In this document: positions 11,022-21,453 of the stretch, one piece after another
How the letters are laid out: the number at the start of each line of letters is the position of its first letter
Position numbering within the stretch: position 1 is the first letter of the stretch
Origin: Pleurotus djamor
Lineage: Eukaryota; Basidiomycota; Agaricomycetes; Agaricales; Pleurotaceae
NCBI GenBank assembly: GCA_029747585.1
Contig: JAPEVF010000496.1
Location: forward strand, 1-33,551
Direction of reading: 5' to 3'
Length of the DNA stretch: 33,551 bases
Program-made: the position numbers and the translations under genes
Notes under the pieces: model-generated
Seen by the model: the letters and a program-made list of their open reading frames with translations, nothing else
Database searches by the model: none
Told to the model about the DNA's origin: nothing

Positions 11022-14000
11022 ATGGGAGCATGGAAGAACGAAGAACTCGGTGATCAACGGTATTTCGGTGGGGAGCCCCAGTCCATTCTCTTGCAACCCT
11101 GCGACATAGTCAATTACCGCTGGCTTGAAGTTAGCGGATTGCGACAGCCAATCGACAACCATCCAGAATGCCGTTAATAACCGTTGGTATCAACGAAAGA
11201 ACTCGAGAAGAAGAGTATACAGGCGTTATAATCGTCCTTTATGGGACTGGCTTGAGGCCGATGTTCGAAAGAAGGAATACCTGAGAAGGGTCGGGCGCGC
11301 ACATATGCGGGGTATGGCCATTGGCCAATGGACTGATCAGCCTACAGCAATGNAAAAAACAAAGAGCCGAACTGATATAGAATGCTTCAGTGCAGCCGCC
11401 GATCTACCTCCCTTATGTACACCAATCACTGGGAGAGTTCTGTTGGGTGAACATATCTGTGGTATGTGAGAATCAGCAATATGAACGATAAAAGAGTGGG
11501 GTGAGGAATGGCTCAAGTGAATTGGACGACCGGCTATCGTTGACTCATTGGTGCTCCGAGTTTATAGGAGTGATAGAAGCGTGAAGGTACTCAGGGTAGG
11601 GAAACCCTGTGGGGAAGTATCGGTAAGGCATCTGGTAAATTATTGGCGCGTAAGGACGCAAATCGTTCGGAGAGTGAAGATGCGGGCTGAAATTGTCCAA
11701 AAACGAGCCCTATGATGCTGAAGGAGTGTAAGGTAGGGCAAGCGGATGTGAAAACAGTGCGAGTACCTTGATGAGCGGCTTCACGTTCTTGTCACATTCA
11801 TAACTAATTCTTCACGGTGAAGTTGAAGAGAACGACCTTTTGGTCACTCAGCCGTTTTCATCGGCTAGACATTCATTCGTGTAGTACGGCTGGACAAGCC
11901 TCGGGTCTGATTCATTATGGGGTGCATGCCATTTGAGAGTAGAACATTACAAATTGAAGAGGGTTTCTTCTCGGCTAGCGCTCATTACAGCGCTGAAACT
12001 GTCGGCAGGAATACGCCTCGGTTACCTATACGCTGAGAAGGAACAGATGTCGGAAGTGGTGAATATTAACCGTCTACAGGGCGATGAGAACTTTAGTGAT
12101 ATAAGCGGTGCTCAAGTGTACCTGATCATGAGGTAGAGACACATACGAGCAATGGACAAGAATATCGCAATCGGTTTGACGCATCCAAGCATATGTAGAG
12201 GGTACAGGGTATACGGCGAATGGCTAAGAGGAGCAGCAATTTCCCTAAATTGCGCCGCCCCGCGCATGAAGCTGACTTAATCGTGATGGCTCACATGGAA
12301 ACGATAGAGTTATAGAAAGCCTTAAGGGGAGAATGAGTACGTAGTTGTGTTTGACAAGGTAATTGTGGGACTCACGATCACACAGTTACGCCTCTGGGAC
12401 ATAACATAGGTACATAAGGGGCATGAGAAAGCGAGGTGAGAGACGTGCGGGAAAGATGGCACCCGGCTTGACAGCTAAGGTCCTCGGATATCCGAGATGT
12501 ATAATGCTTTGCTGTCGGCAGCCTGATGTGGGTGAAAGTTCAAGATATTTTAGCCATCATATCATACAATACCACGCAGCATGCCGTGCGTACCTATCGC
12601 GTCCATCTATTCACCCCGCATTTCTCCTGGGTCGTCGTTAACTGATAGGCGCGACAAGGCGACAAGCTTTGACAGGGCTTTAATGAATGATATGCCTCGC
12701 CGCTGATCGCTAAGTATGAATGGTTTGCAAACGCTCGCCGTGCTTGAGCGCTAGTAGGGTGGGTAACGTTGATGTTTGTTCTCGGGGGAGCGTGGACAGG
12801 AAAGTTCGGTCCACTGATTACACACATGCTTAGAAAGGTCCTGTGGACTTAGCTGAGGCAGTTAGTAATGAGGCAGGGCATCTAATGATTGAAATCGTAG
12901 GTTAGTAACGGTATGTTAAGTGGATAGGTCGCTTATGACTTAACTGAGAGGATATGTTATTTGCTCACGGTTCGAGAGACTGGTTAAGTCTAAGTCTTCA
13001 GGGCTTGCTTGAGGTGGGTTTTCCGGGAGGAAGGCCCGGGACGGACGTTGGATATGAACGATGACGGATGCACCGCATGCGTCACAGGTCGCTGACTATC
13101 GGGGACCGCAAGGCGACACTTGTTTGTCTTGAGGAATGCTACTGGCTTGGAATCCTGTTGGGTGCCTGAGGGCGAGTGGGCAAAGGAATGTCGGATGGAG
13201 GCGAAACATCGGGTGTAGGTGGTTATGGCGGCTTTGTAATGAAAATCTGCCATCTGTAGGCCAAAGACCAAGGACCGGGTTCAATATGGGGGTTGGCTAA
13301 TGGTTTTCGTTGAGTGCATCGGATTATTTGACAGGTATCGGGCCCTTACCCGGGGTGAGCGTCAAGATTATTGGGTAGAATCACCCGGTTTCCAATTCTG
13401 TTGATGACCTGGGAGTTCGTATAGGCTTCGAGGGCGATACGAAAGCCAGGGACGAATATTTGATACCGGCGATATGCAGATGGTGGGATAGATGAGGAGG
13501 AGAGTCTGTCGACTCGGCTTCGAAGCCGGCGGTTTACCTCTTGTACCGCAACCCTTGAAGAGATCTTGAACACGGAACGAAGAGGTTACCTCATGACGAC
13601 CGGAGGGTCGACCCGAAGTCCCTCCAAACTTTAATCTTGCGGGTTGAGGAGAAAATCGTCGTTGATTGACTCGGCTGAGGGATGTCTGCAGGTTTGTAAA
13701 CGACCGAGAGAGCCTGAGGGGTTGGAGGAGGTTGAGGTCATCGTTGAGAAGCTCGTTCCTTTAGGAAGGTGACACAGTGAGCATCATAGTTGGACGCTCA
13801 ACCCCTGTAGTTCTGCGTAGACATTGTCTTGTTAACACTGATGTGGTTCCGCAGAATCCGCACCGATGTTGACGTTCAATAAAAAAGTCAGGTGTAAGAC
13901 CCTTCAACAAGTTGCCGCACTTTCCCGCCGGATGGTTCAGCCACCTTTGAGCGCTTGGGTGTGGTGGTGACCTGCCGTAGGCATCTCAGATCGCCGTCTT

Positions 14001-15690
14001 CAGGATGTGTCCCAGCAAGGGAGGTTCTCAACATACCCCAGACCTTGATTTGATGGGGCGTGATAGATGATATCAGCTAAACCTCATTTGGAGGAATACA
14101 ACAAACATTCACCTCTTGATTGCAAGTCCCCGTCGGAGGGATCGGTCCATTAGCCGTTTCTGGGGTGGTTTGATGGATTGTTTTCTCACCATCGAGCTTG
14201 TCTTTTGAGGTTCTGTGCGGTTGTCCGAGTAATGCTTCCTTTTCGTCCGAATAACTCCAGTGATGTAGAGTACCTCTGGCTCATCGGTGTCCACGTTTAG
14301 AGAGTAGAAATTCAATCCCATGGGAGGGGACTAGTTGTGAATCCTCTCGAATCGGAGCACATTGCCATCGAACACCTTGGACTACTTCAACTTGATAAGC
14401 GAAAAGGTCGCGGAGGATTGACTAAATCCAGGACGTGGCGTATGCCCGCGGTGCTGTAAGTAATACATCCTTGTTACATACTGTNTGGCTGAGTGCTGGG
14501 AAGTGTTGCGACACAGATGTTGCGGGATTGGCGTAGCCAAGGCTCGGCTAAGGCTTGGACATATGACGCTTACGGAGTGACCCACGGACACAGGCCATAC
14601 GTGTGCCCTCGTACTTGAACTCGACAGCAAGCTATATGGGATAGGATGAGTGCCCTGGGATGTACCTAGGTGATTTCGGACAAACTAAAAGGCTTATCGT
14701 CGGGCATTCCCAAGCANCAACTGAGCATATTCCCAGGGATGTTGAGTTAACGAGTTGCTAACTCCCAGGTTTGGCATCACTCGGTCTCTGTGTTAGCTTA
14801 GCAGNGTGGTTAGGGTGGGACGGATGAGCATGACGGAAGGGTTCTCACAACTTCATTGGCGTNCTTTGGACGGCTTCGAGCATCACCTTAATGGTATCAA
14901 GATTGAGGGNGCAAGGATGCTTTTCATGAAAGTGTTCAAAGTCAGTATGACAGTTCGTCTTGTGATCTTGCGGTATTTGCGGCAAGGTATATCTTCCTGC
15001 GGATCAAGTATGCTGAATCAGGAACACTCAAGAGGAATGGCGGTTGAGTGTGGGTAGCGGGGCCTTTTGATGGTTGGTATAAGCGCGTTCGGCGACTATG
15101 GGAAGTTCATCCAGCAGAGGCACTAAATATGGATCGTGGGCGGTAGCGGGTGTCGTATGACGATCGCGGTCGTAGTACTTCGCGTAAAGCTGCATGGGTC
15201 GTCNCCATGCGCATTCTTCGGAAGCAGGGANCATTGGAGAAGAAGAAGCTCTCGGACGCTATGTCAAGACGACGGCGCTGAGGGTGTGAAAAGTGCCGAG
15301 AGAAGAATGACAAAAAAACGCGTCAGTTCTGTCGGGAATGCGGAACCCGGGTGACTGACGTACCTCCAGCTTCAATCTCACTCTTGAAAGNCTACCTTCA
15401 CTAAGGGTCTTTGAGGGTCTGCTTCGACGTAAAGGTNTACGAAGGGAAAAGTATTGAAGCGGTTCGGTTGGTGCCTTGGAGTGGCCTTGTCAGGCTCTNC
15501 NTGGATCGAATATCAGCTGCATGNCCTTTGACCGAGAGTAGAAAGTGTCGGGTGCATTATATGGNTGATGAAGGCGTTGGTATGGGTCTCGCAATAAACG
15601 TGAACGTCGCGTAGTTCCAACTTGAAGTTGGTAGTAAGTGCGTGTGGCTGTGCGAGAATGTTAAGCCACGTGCCCGGATACAAATATAGT
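11022..15690. other. Gene-poor stretch, possibly decayed repeat sequence
   Basis: No frame shows a conserved domain, and no protease, reverse transcriptase or integrase motif was recognised although an LTR-like element borders it on the left. Most of the unknown bases (N) of the window begin to cluster from 14485. The stretch may be an old, mutated retroelement interior or plain intergenic DNA. Confidence 0.4.
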
Positions 15691-16763
15691 ATGCATCGTG
15701 CTTCAACACGACCATTTGACTCTACCAGGCGCTTTATTGGCTCGAGGTCTTTCTTACGCGGTCGACCATCATCGTATACATCCAGGATGTCTGTCCCAAG
15801 AGACGTTCAAGAGTTCTTAGACGGTTATCCAGGAGCCCGTGACGATCCCTCCCAAAATGCGAATCTCAAGTTTTATGAGAACACCAAACGGTGTATCCCG
15901 GATAATTTGCTCATTGACGAGATACATGAAAAGTAAGCCAAGCTTAACCCTCCGCCTAATTNGCCTACCCGTCCTTATCCTTATCGACAGATGGAATGGT
16001 GANTATTCGACATTAGAGTGGAACCATGGCTTCATTCAGTGGCTGTAGGTCTCTTCGCATCAGGGCCTCTTCGCAACGTAAGACCAACCTTGTGACGCGC
16101 GATGTATTCCGTGTGGATAGGTTTCCCATACAAGAGCATGGCATGAACTATCGTTCTCAGCCGTTGCAACGGCATGAGCTCAAGGCCATGAAGGCTAATA
16201 CCGCAATTATCGCACGGCTACTCGAGTCCTATCGACTTATGCTCGACTTTTACGGCATGCGCCTTGTGTCCGCAGAGACTGGCATGCTGGACCGCTCTTT
16301 GCCGCCTCGCAACTTTGCGAGCAGATATATGAATCTTTGTCGTTAGTGCCATCTCTTTTCTCACCGTAGTCACCAGTTGATCGCTAGCACATGCTGGCCC
16401 TTTCNATGTTTACTCTTATCCAATCCAGGGTCGTCCCACAACAATCTGCGTATTTCCCGAATTCTCAAGTGTCTCTCAGAGTTCGGCCTGGAGAACCTCA
16501 ACGCCGGGTTCTTACTGCATGTGCTGAACGAACAGAGCCAGCACGGCGAGTTGAACACCCCATCTATTCGTTCTAGTATGGATAGATGGTGGGCAAACTG
16601 TCTACGCAATGGGGAAGAGAGAAAGTGGATCTCTGAAGCAATCTCCAGAGTCCGCTCATCTAGTGGTTCATACGTATTCACAAGGGAGATGTACGAGGCA
16701 GCTTTGGAGCGAAGAAAATCTACGGGGGATCTGAGGGAACAGGAGGAGGTATCTAAAACGTAG
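15691..16763 (+). CDS. OGFr-domain protein (opioid growth factor receptor-like)
   Basis: Four exons: 15691-15932, 15991-16044, 16121-16341 and 16429-16763, with GT..AG introns of 58, 76 and 87 nt; phases join without a break to give about 283 residues. The conserved OGFr N-terminal region is clear: RDVQEFLDGYPG, then NLKFYENTKRC, STLEWNHGFIQWLFPIQEHG, LMLDFYGMRLV and HNNLRISRILKCLSEFGLE. In animals the protein binds met-enkephalin and inhibits growth; the role of the fungal relatives is not known. The start is uncertain. ATG 15691 adds 32 Arg/Ser-rich residues with a single acidic one, resembling a mitochondrial targeting sequence; ATG 15787 (MSVPRD) gives 251 residues and also has A at -3. 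One N in codon 16001-16003 leaves that residue Asp or Glu. The gene is tail-to-tail with the GSKIP gene, 156 bp away. Confidence 0.85.
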
Positions 16764-16919
16764 GTAAAGGTCCATGATCCTTTGGCAGGCAACACATGTA
16801 TGATAGATGGCCAATAAATCGGTTCGAGGTTGGGAGGACTCGGCGACCTGATCAGCGTGGATCTTNTGAGTATCAGTACGGAAAATTTGCCACAAGGTTA
16901 ACCGAGAAAAACACACGCA

Positions 16920-17327
16920 CTACGCCAGTCTAGAAAGTTTGGAAAGTAACGCATCGTGCTGCTTTTGTGCGTAAAGCGGACTGACGGCCTGCAGCAGCTG
17001 GTCTAGGGATTCATAGATCTTGGCGTCGGTATCTAGCTGTGGATAGGGGTTCAGGTCATATCGTATCACGACGCACGGTGCCGAGGCATGGGGACTCACA
17101 TGATATCCGCTCGCGGATAGGTGGACGACAACGGACCCGCCCTCAAGCAAGGTCACCGATGCCGTCGCTTGTAGAGAGCTCGTGGTGGCTTGCATACGAA
17201 ANTCCTTGATGCCAAAGGATTGCTCTGTCAGGGCTCGNCGAAGCTCCTGAATGGCAAAGGGCTGTTGGNTTGTAGAGCACATCTTGGAGGTGGTTGGTCG
17301 TGGCGTAATTACTGAGCGGACGAGCAT
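16920..17327 (-). CDS. GSKIP-domain protein
   Basis: A single open frame of 135 residues on the minus strand. Its second half matches the pattern of the GSKIP (formerly DUF727) domain: an acidic/aromatic lead, then LEGGSVVVHLSASGYHV, then IYESLDQLLQAVSPLYAQ and a C-terminal leucine-rich helix LLSKLSRLA. In animals GSKIP binds GSK3-beta and the PKA regulatory subunit; in fungi the role is not established. The likely start is the ATG at 17327; a second ATG at 17282 (MCST) lies closer to the domain. Three N bases (17202, 17238, 17269) leave residues unread. An upstream exon cannot be excluded. Confidence 0.7.
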   Translation of the reverse strand: MLVRSVITPRPTTSKMCSTXQQPFAIQELXRALTEQSFGIKXFRMQATTSSLQATASVTLLEGGSVVVHLSASGYHVSPHASAPCVVIRYDLNPYPQLDTDAKIYESLDQLLQAVSPLYAQKQHDALLSKLSRLA

Positions 17328-18656
17328 TGGAGATATATATACGTGTGGCGAACAAGAGAAGTCGAGTGCGTTAGGAAATGAGGAAAGAGAATATTGGTTG
17401 CTTTAATAATTTCGTCACCCACTCCAATAGAGTTTCACCATACCTGTTTTTATTCCACGGAGAATGAACCGATCGAACAGCCGGGCACGAGCAAAAGCCA
17501 TGGAAAAACCGTGATAGGAACCATCTTGACCCAGATATTAGTACTCTTTTCCTGTCTGTGAGACGCAAGGGGATCGGTACTTACCGTTCAAGTCGTCCCC
17601 CATTTCTCATACTTCCACTCTATGTCAGAGAGTAGATAGGTTGAGAGCAGAACAGCGGAGTTGTACAGAATACGCGAGTCTTCGCTACCGGACTAGGATC
17701 AGCCAGATCGAGTTGCATCGATCTGGATCACGGCGCCCTGGCGCTACAGTACCTTTGATTATGTTAAATAGGAGAGGACGTGTAAAATACAAGGAAGGAA
17801 TGCCCAGAAGAGAAAGTACGAAGGTACACTGCTACTATGGATAGAACAGAAGACCTGCGAGAAAAGAATGTTCTGCCTCAGGTTCTCCTGGTTCGATTCC
17901 GAATGGAGAATCTATGCTCACCACCTGTGGGCTCCTTGGAGCAAGGTATGAAGATGCTTCATAGGCGAAATTGTTCTGCACGGACGCGTCCGGCGCGTCG
18001 TGGGGGTGGAAAGGGAATCAATTAAATAGCCACAGGCTCGCAAGACACAGGACGATGCTCGCAGGGGTTGCCCGAGAAATACTCGGGTGAATTGTCAGCC
18101 AGTTGGAAAAATTATCAGGATTGGTGGCGCGTTCAAGCTGGAAGTACGATTGCCGAGTCTTCTGATCCCAGCGAAAAAACGAGGCGGCCCCCAGCGGAAT
18201 TGGCAGGCGTGTAGCTCAGTAGCCATCCATAACGTTACTGAGACACCGAAATTCCTCCATTCCTCCGCCTAAACGATGAGGAGGCGGGAGGGGTGACGAT
18301 AGCTGGGACGTTGACTACGGAGAGAATGTGAATGGCAATACAGATGTGGGTTGCGGGTACTGACCGATTCGATTTCCACGTCAAAAGACATGTCATGGAC
18401 GAGAAACATACACACAGTCTGCAGCTTATCACATCATTGAATCGAGATTATTTTGAGCGACAAGAAAGAAACATACTCGTCTTCATGAATCGAGTAAAAG
18501 CCTGAAACCTTGTTTTTTTGCTTCCGCCACGGACTGGATGGACCACGGTCCGGCGGTCCGGGCGGTTGATGTGAGAATGAGCAGAGCCAAACTAGGAAAG
18601 AGAGGCGCGCGACACGGTGCACTTTCTGTCTCAACCACACGGCTGCTCTCGCTAGC
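17328..18656. other. Divergent intergenic region between GSKIP and VPS45
   Basis: No convincing coding frame. It should hold the promoters of both flanking genes, though I see no clear TATA box for VPS45. A GGTTCGATTCC word near 17898 resembles a tRNA B box, but no cloverleaf can be built around it. An inverted repeat is listed separately. Confidence 0.5.
17703..17726. repeat. Perfect 9-bp inverted repeat with a 6-nt spacer
   Basis: CCAGATCGA, spacer GTTGCA, TCGATCTGG. It lies about 0.38 kb upstream of the GSKIP start and 0.93 kb upstream of VPS45. It could be a site for a dimeric regulator or a small hairpin; nothing else supports either. Confidence 0.6.
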
Positions 18657-21158
18657 ATGGACGTCCTCAAAGCCGTGGAGACATATGTTACGAAAATGGT
18701 CTCCAACCCTTCCACAATGAAGGTCCTTCTTCTGGATACCCACACTGTTCGTGAGCAGGTTTCTCCGCTTTCTTGCCTGCAGCAACCCACGCGCAGCCTC
18801 AGACACCAATAGTGTCGCTTGCTTCCACCCAGTCAACGCTGCTCACACACCAAGTTTATCTAACTGATCGTATCGACAACAAGAAGAGAGACCGCATGCC
18901 TCATATGAAATGTGTGTGCTTTCTTCAGTGCTTGGAAGACAGTTTGGAAGCCTTGGAGTCGGAGCTCCGGGACCCCAAGTACGGAGAATACTACCTCTGT
19001 CAGTACGTGCATTGTATCGATCCAACTATAGATCAAGACTAACGAGGCTATGCTACAGACTTTAGCAATGTTCTCAGTAAGACCGTGATCGAGCGCCTTG
19101 CTCAGGTGGATGAATACGAAGTTGTTAAGGAAGTCCAGGTCAGTAACTTTGTCATGTTTCTCAACTTGTCTCCAACGACCTTATCTTCGGCCATCGATAG
19201 GAGTATTTTGCAGACTATGCTCCGGTTCTGCCATATCTTTTCTCACTGAACCACATCCCTTCATCGTCTACCCCATTATACGGTTCTACTCCAAATGTCT
19301 GGGACACCAAAGCTCTCGAGCGCACAGTACAGGGAATTACCGCGGTTCTCTTGAGCTTGAAGAAGAAACCTATCATTCGATATGAGAAAATGAGTGGTAT
19401 GGCCAAGAAGCTAGCTGTCGAGGTACAGGTACGCTATCTCCTTCTTGACGCGCGATGCCGGTCGATGATAACGAGCTCTTTTTAAACAAGCATCGTATTC
19501 AAGCTGAATCTTCTCTCTTCGACTTCCGGCTCACTCAAGTCGCTCCCCTGCTGCTAATTTTGGACCGCCGCAATGATCCTATAACGCCTCTCCTTTCCCA
19601 ATGGACTTACCAGGCAATGGTTCACGAATTACTTGGTATACACAACGGCCGCGTGGATTTGAGCATGGTTCCTGACATAAGGCCAGAGTTGTCGGTAAGT
19701 TAGGCTTCTATCACCTCACTCGCTTAAACCGTCCAATCATGAGTGTTTTCAAAGGAAATCACCCTAACCACTTCCACGGATCCGTTTTTCCAAGCAAATT
19801 ACCTCGCGACGTTCGGAGATTTGGGAACATCGCTCAAAACTTATGTCCAATCATACCAATCTCGATCTTTAGCACAAGCTCCATCGTCCATCAACTCCAT
19901 TTCTGACATGAAGAAATTCATTGAAGAGTATCCAGAATTTAGGAAGCTTGGAGGGAACGTCAGCAAGCACGTTGCTTTGGTTGGAGAGCTCAGCCGTCTT
20001 GTTGGTCGTGACAAACTCTTGGAAGTCGGGGAGATCGAGCAGGGCTTGGCTACATCATCGGGTGCGGATTTCAAGGTAAGCAACAAAGCCTTGGTCCTCG
20101 GCGTCACAACTTATTGGTGCACATAGGATGTCCAAGCCATCATCACGGACACAAGTGTCTCAGCTTGGAATAAGCTGCGCATCGTCATACTTTACGCTCT
20201 TCGGTATCAGAAGACGCATTCCGCCAACATCGCGTCGTTGATCAACTTTATGCTATCTAATGGCGTATCTCGCGACGATGCAAGGGTAAGTACTGTTGCC
20301 ACCAGTTTCCTCGACTATTGATGCTATCGTAACATCTAGCTCGTGTATGTATTCCTGAACATCGCCGGTGCTGACCAACGGCAAGACGACTTGTACTCCA
20401 CCGAGTCCTTGCTCGCGAAAGGTCGATCGGCTCTGAAAGGATTAAAAGTATGTGATGTGTGGTGCAAGCGCCGGTCAGTCTCTGACACCATCTTTCTAGG
20501 GCGTGGAGAACGTATACATGCAGCACACTCCGCACCTGTCTCAAACGTTGGAGAATCTGTTCAGAGGCCGTTTGAGGGAGGCCAGTTATCCATTCATAGA
20601 ATCTCCTGGACCCAACGCCGCGCTGCAACGGTGAGGACCTCGCAGTATTTGAAATTCATCACCCCAACTGATTATCCTCAAGGCCGCAGGATGTCATCGT
20701 CTTTTTTTATTGGAGGAACCACACTCGCCGAAGCCCGCACGGTCTCATTGTTGAACCAGGAAAGCTCCGGAGGCGCTGCTGCGGAGTCTACTGCTTATGC
20801 GACACGCGTCCTGCTGGGCGGAACCTGCGTTCATAATTCCTCCTCGTAATTGGTCATTCCTTCCTACAGCTTCCCCCGTGTTGACCCTTCGTTCTCTAGT
20901 TATGTTGAGATGATCCGATCGGCGGCGACGATGTTTCCGCCTTCGGTTTATGATCCTCCTCCGGAGTCGGCCTCCAACATGCCTTCATTGAACTTGAATT
21001 TGGGTGGTGTTAATGTCAGTCTTGGTGGGCCTGCTGGCACAGGCGTGTACCGGACCAGCAGCGATGCTATCGGCGTGCAAGCTGATGGTATACGGGATGG
21101 CGTTATGAACCTAATTGGCAAAGTCAAACAAGGTGTTGATAAGATTGGTATTCAGTAG
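18657..21158 (+). CDS. VPS45: Vacuolar protein sorting protein VPS45 (Sec1/Munc18 family)
   Basis: Eleven exons; introns at 18747-18802, 18999-19058, 19139-19200, 19429-19490, 19695-19754, 20076-20126, 20286-20339, 20448-20499, 20631-20682 (or -20689) and 20846-20899. The product is about 645 residues. It starts [11 protein letters not shown]; diagnostic parts are [38 protein letters not shown] (about 220-233), [25 protein letters not shown] and [16 protein letters not shown]. The family binds the syntaxins Tlg2/Pep12-type and helps vesicle fusion at the trans-Golgi and endosome. The C-terminal extension (Ser/Pro-rich, then [11 protein letters not shown]) fits basidiomycete members. Oddity: the T7 run at 20702-20708 puts the conserved RPQDVIVFF one frame away from IGGTT. 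Using CAG at 20689 as acceptor keeps the frame but loses RPQDV. Identity is very sure; exon 10 is uncertain. Confidence 0.93.
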
Positions 21159-21453
21159 TACGTACATACATACATAGGTTTCCTGTATGACTCGAAATCC
21201 TTGCAAGCGCTTCAGGGCNTTTTTTGAGGCAGTCCCATCTCGTTGCTTGTGTTACCAGGGCGTTGCTGTATTAGCGGTGCAGCCGGAGACCTTGGTGTCT
21301 CGGCATGAGAGCATGGAATTCATGAATCATTATTACCGTCTCAGATGGGACCAGGCTAAATCAACTCTCGCTCCAAAGACTCCGTAGTACAAAAGGAGGA
21401 TAAATACCCATCCGGACGAGATTTGTCTACTTGATAACAGAGTCACCCTTAAA

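Noticed and set aside
17880..17920. tRNA-like B box GGTTCGATTCC
   Set aside because: Only three of five T-stem pairs form and no D arm, anticodon arm or acceptor stem can be built around it.
18434..18836. Minus-strand frames of 117-118 codons at the VPS45 start
   Set aside because: They lie opposite VPS45 exon 1 and its leader and show no motif; shadows of the real gene.
20846..20869. A 24-nt intron in VPS45 (GTAATT..CTACAG) removing the in-frame TAA
   Set aside because: An acceptor at 20899 (TCTCTAG) also keeps the frame, gives a normal 54-nt intron and joins VHNSSS to YVEMIRS, which fits the family better.
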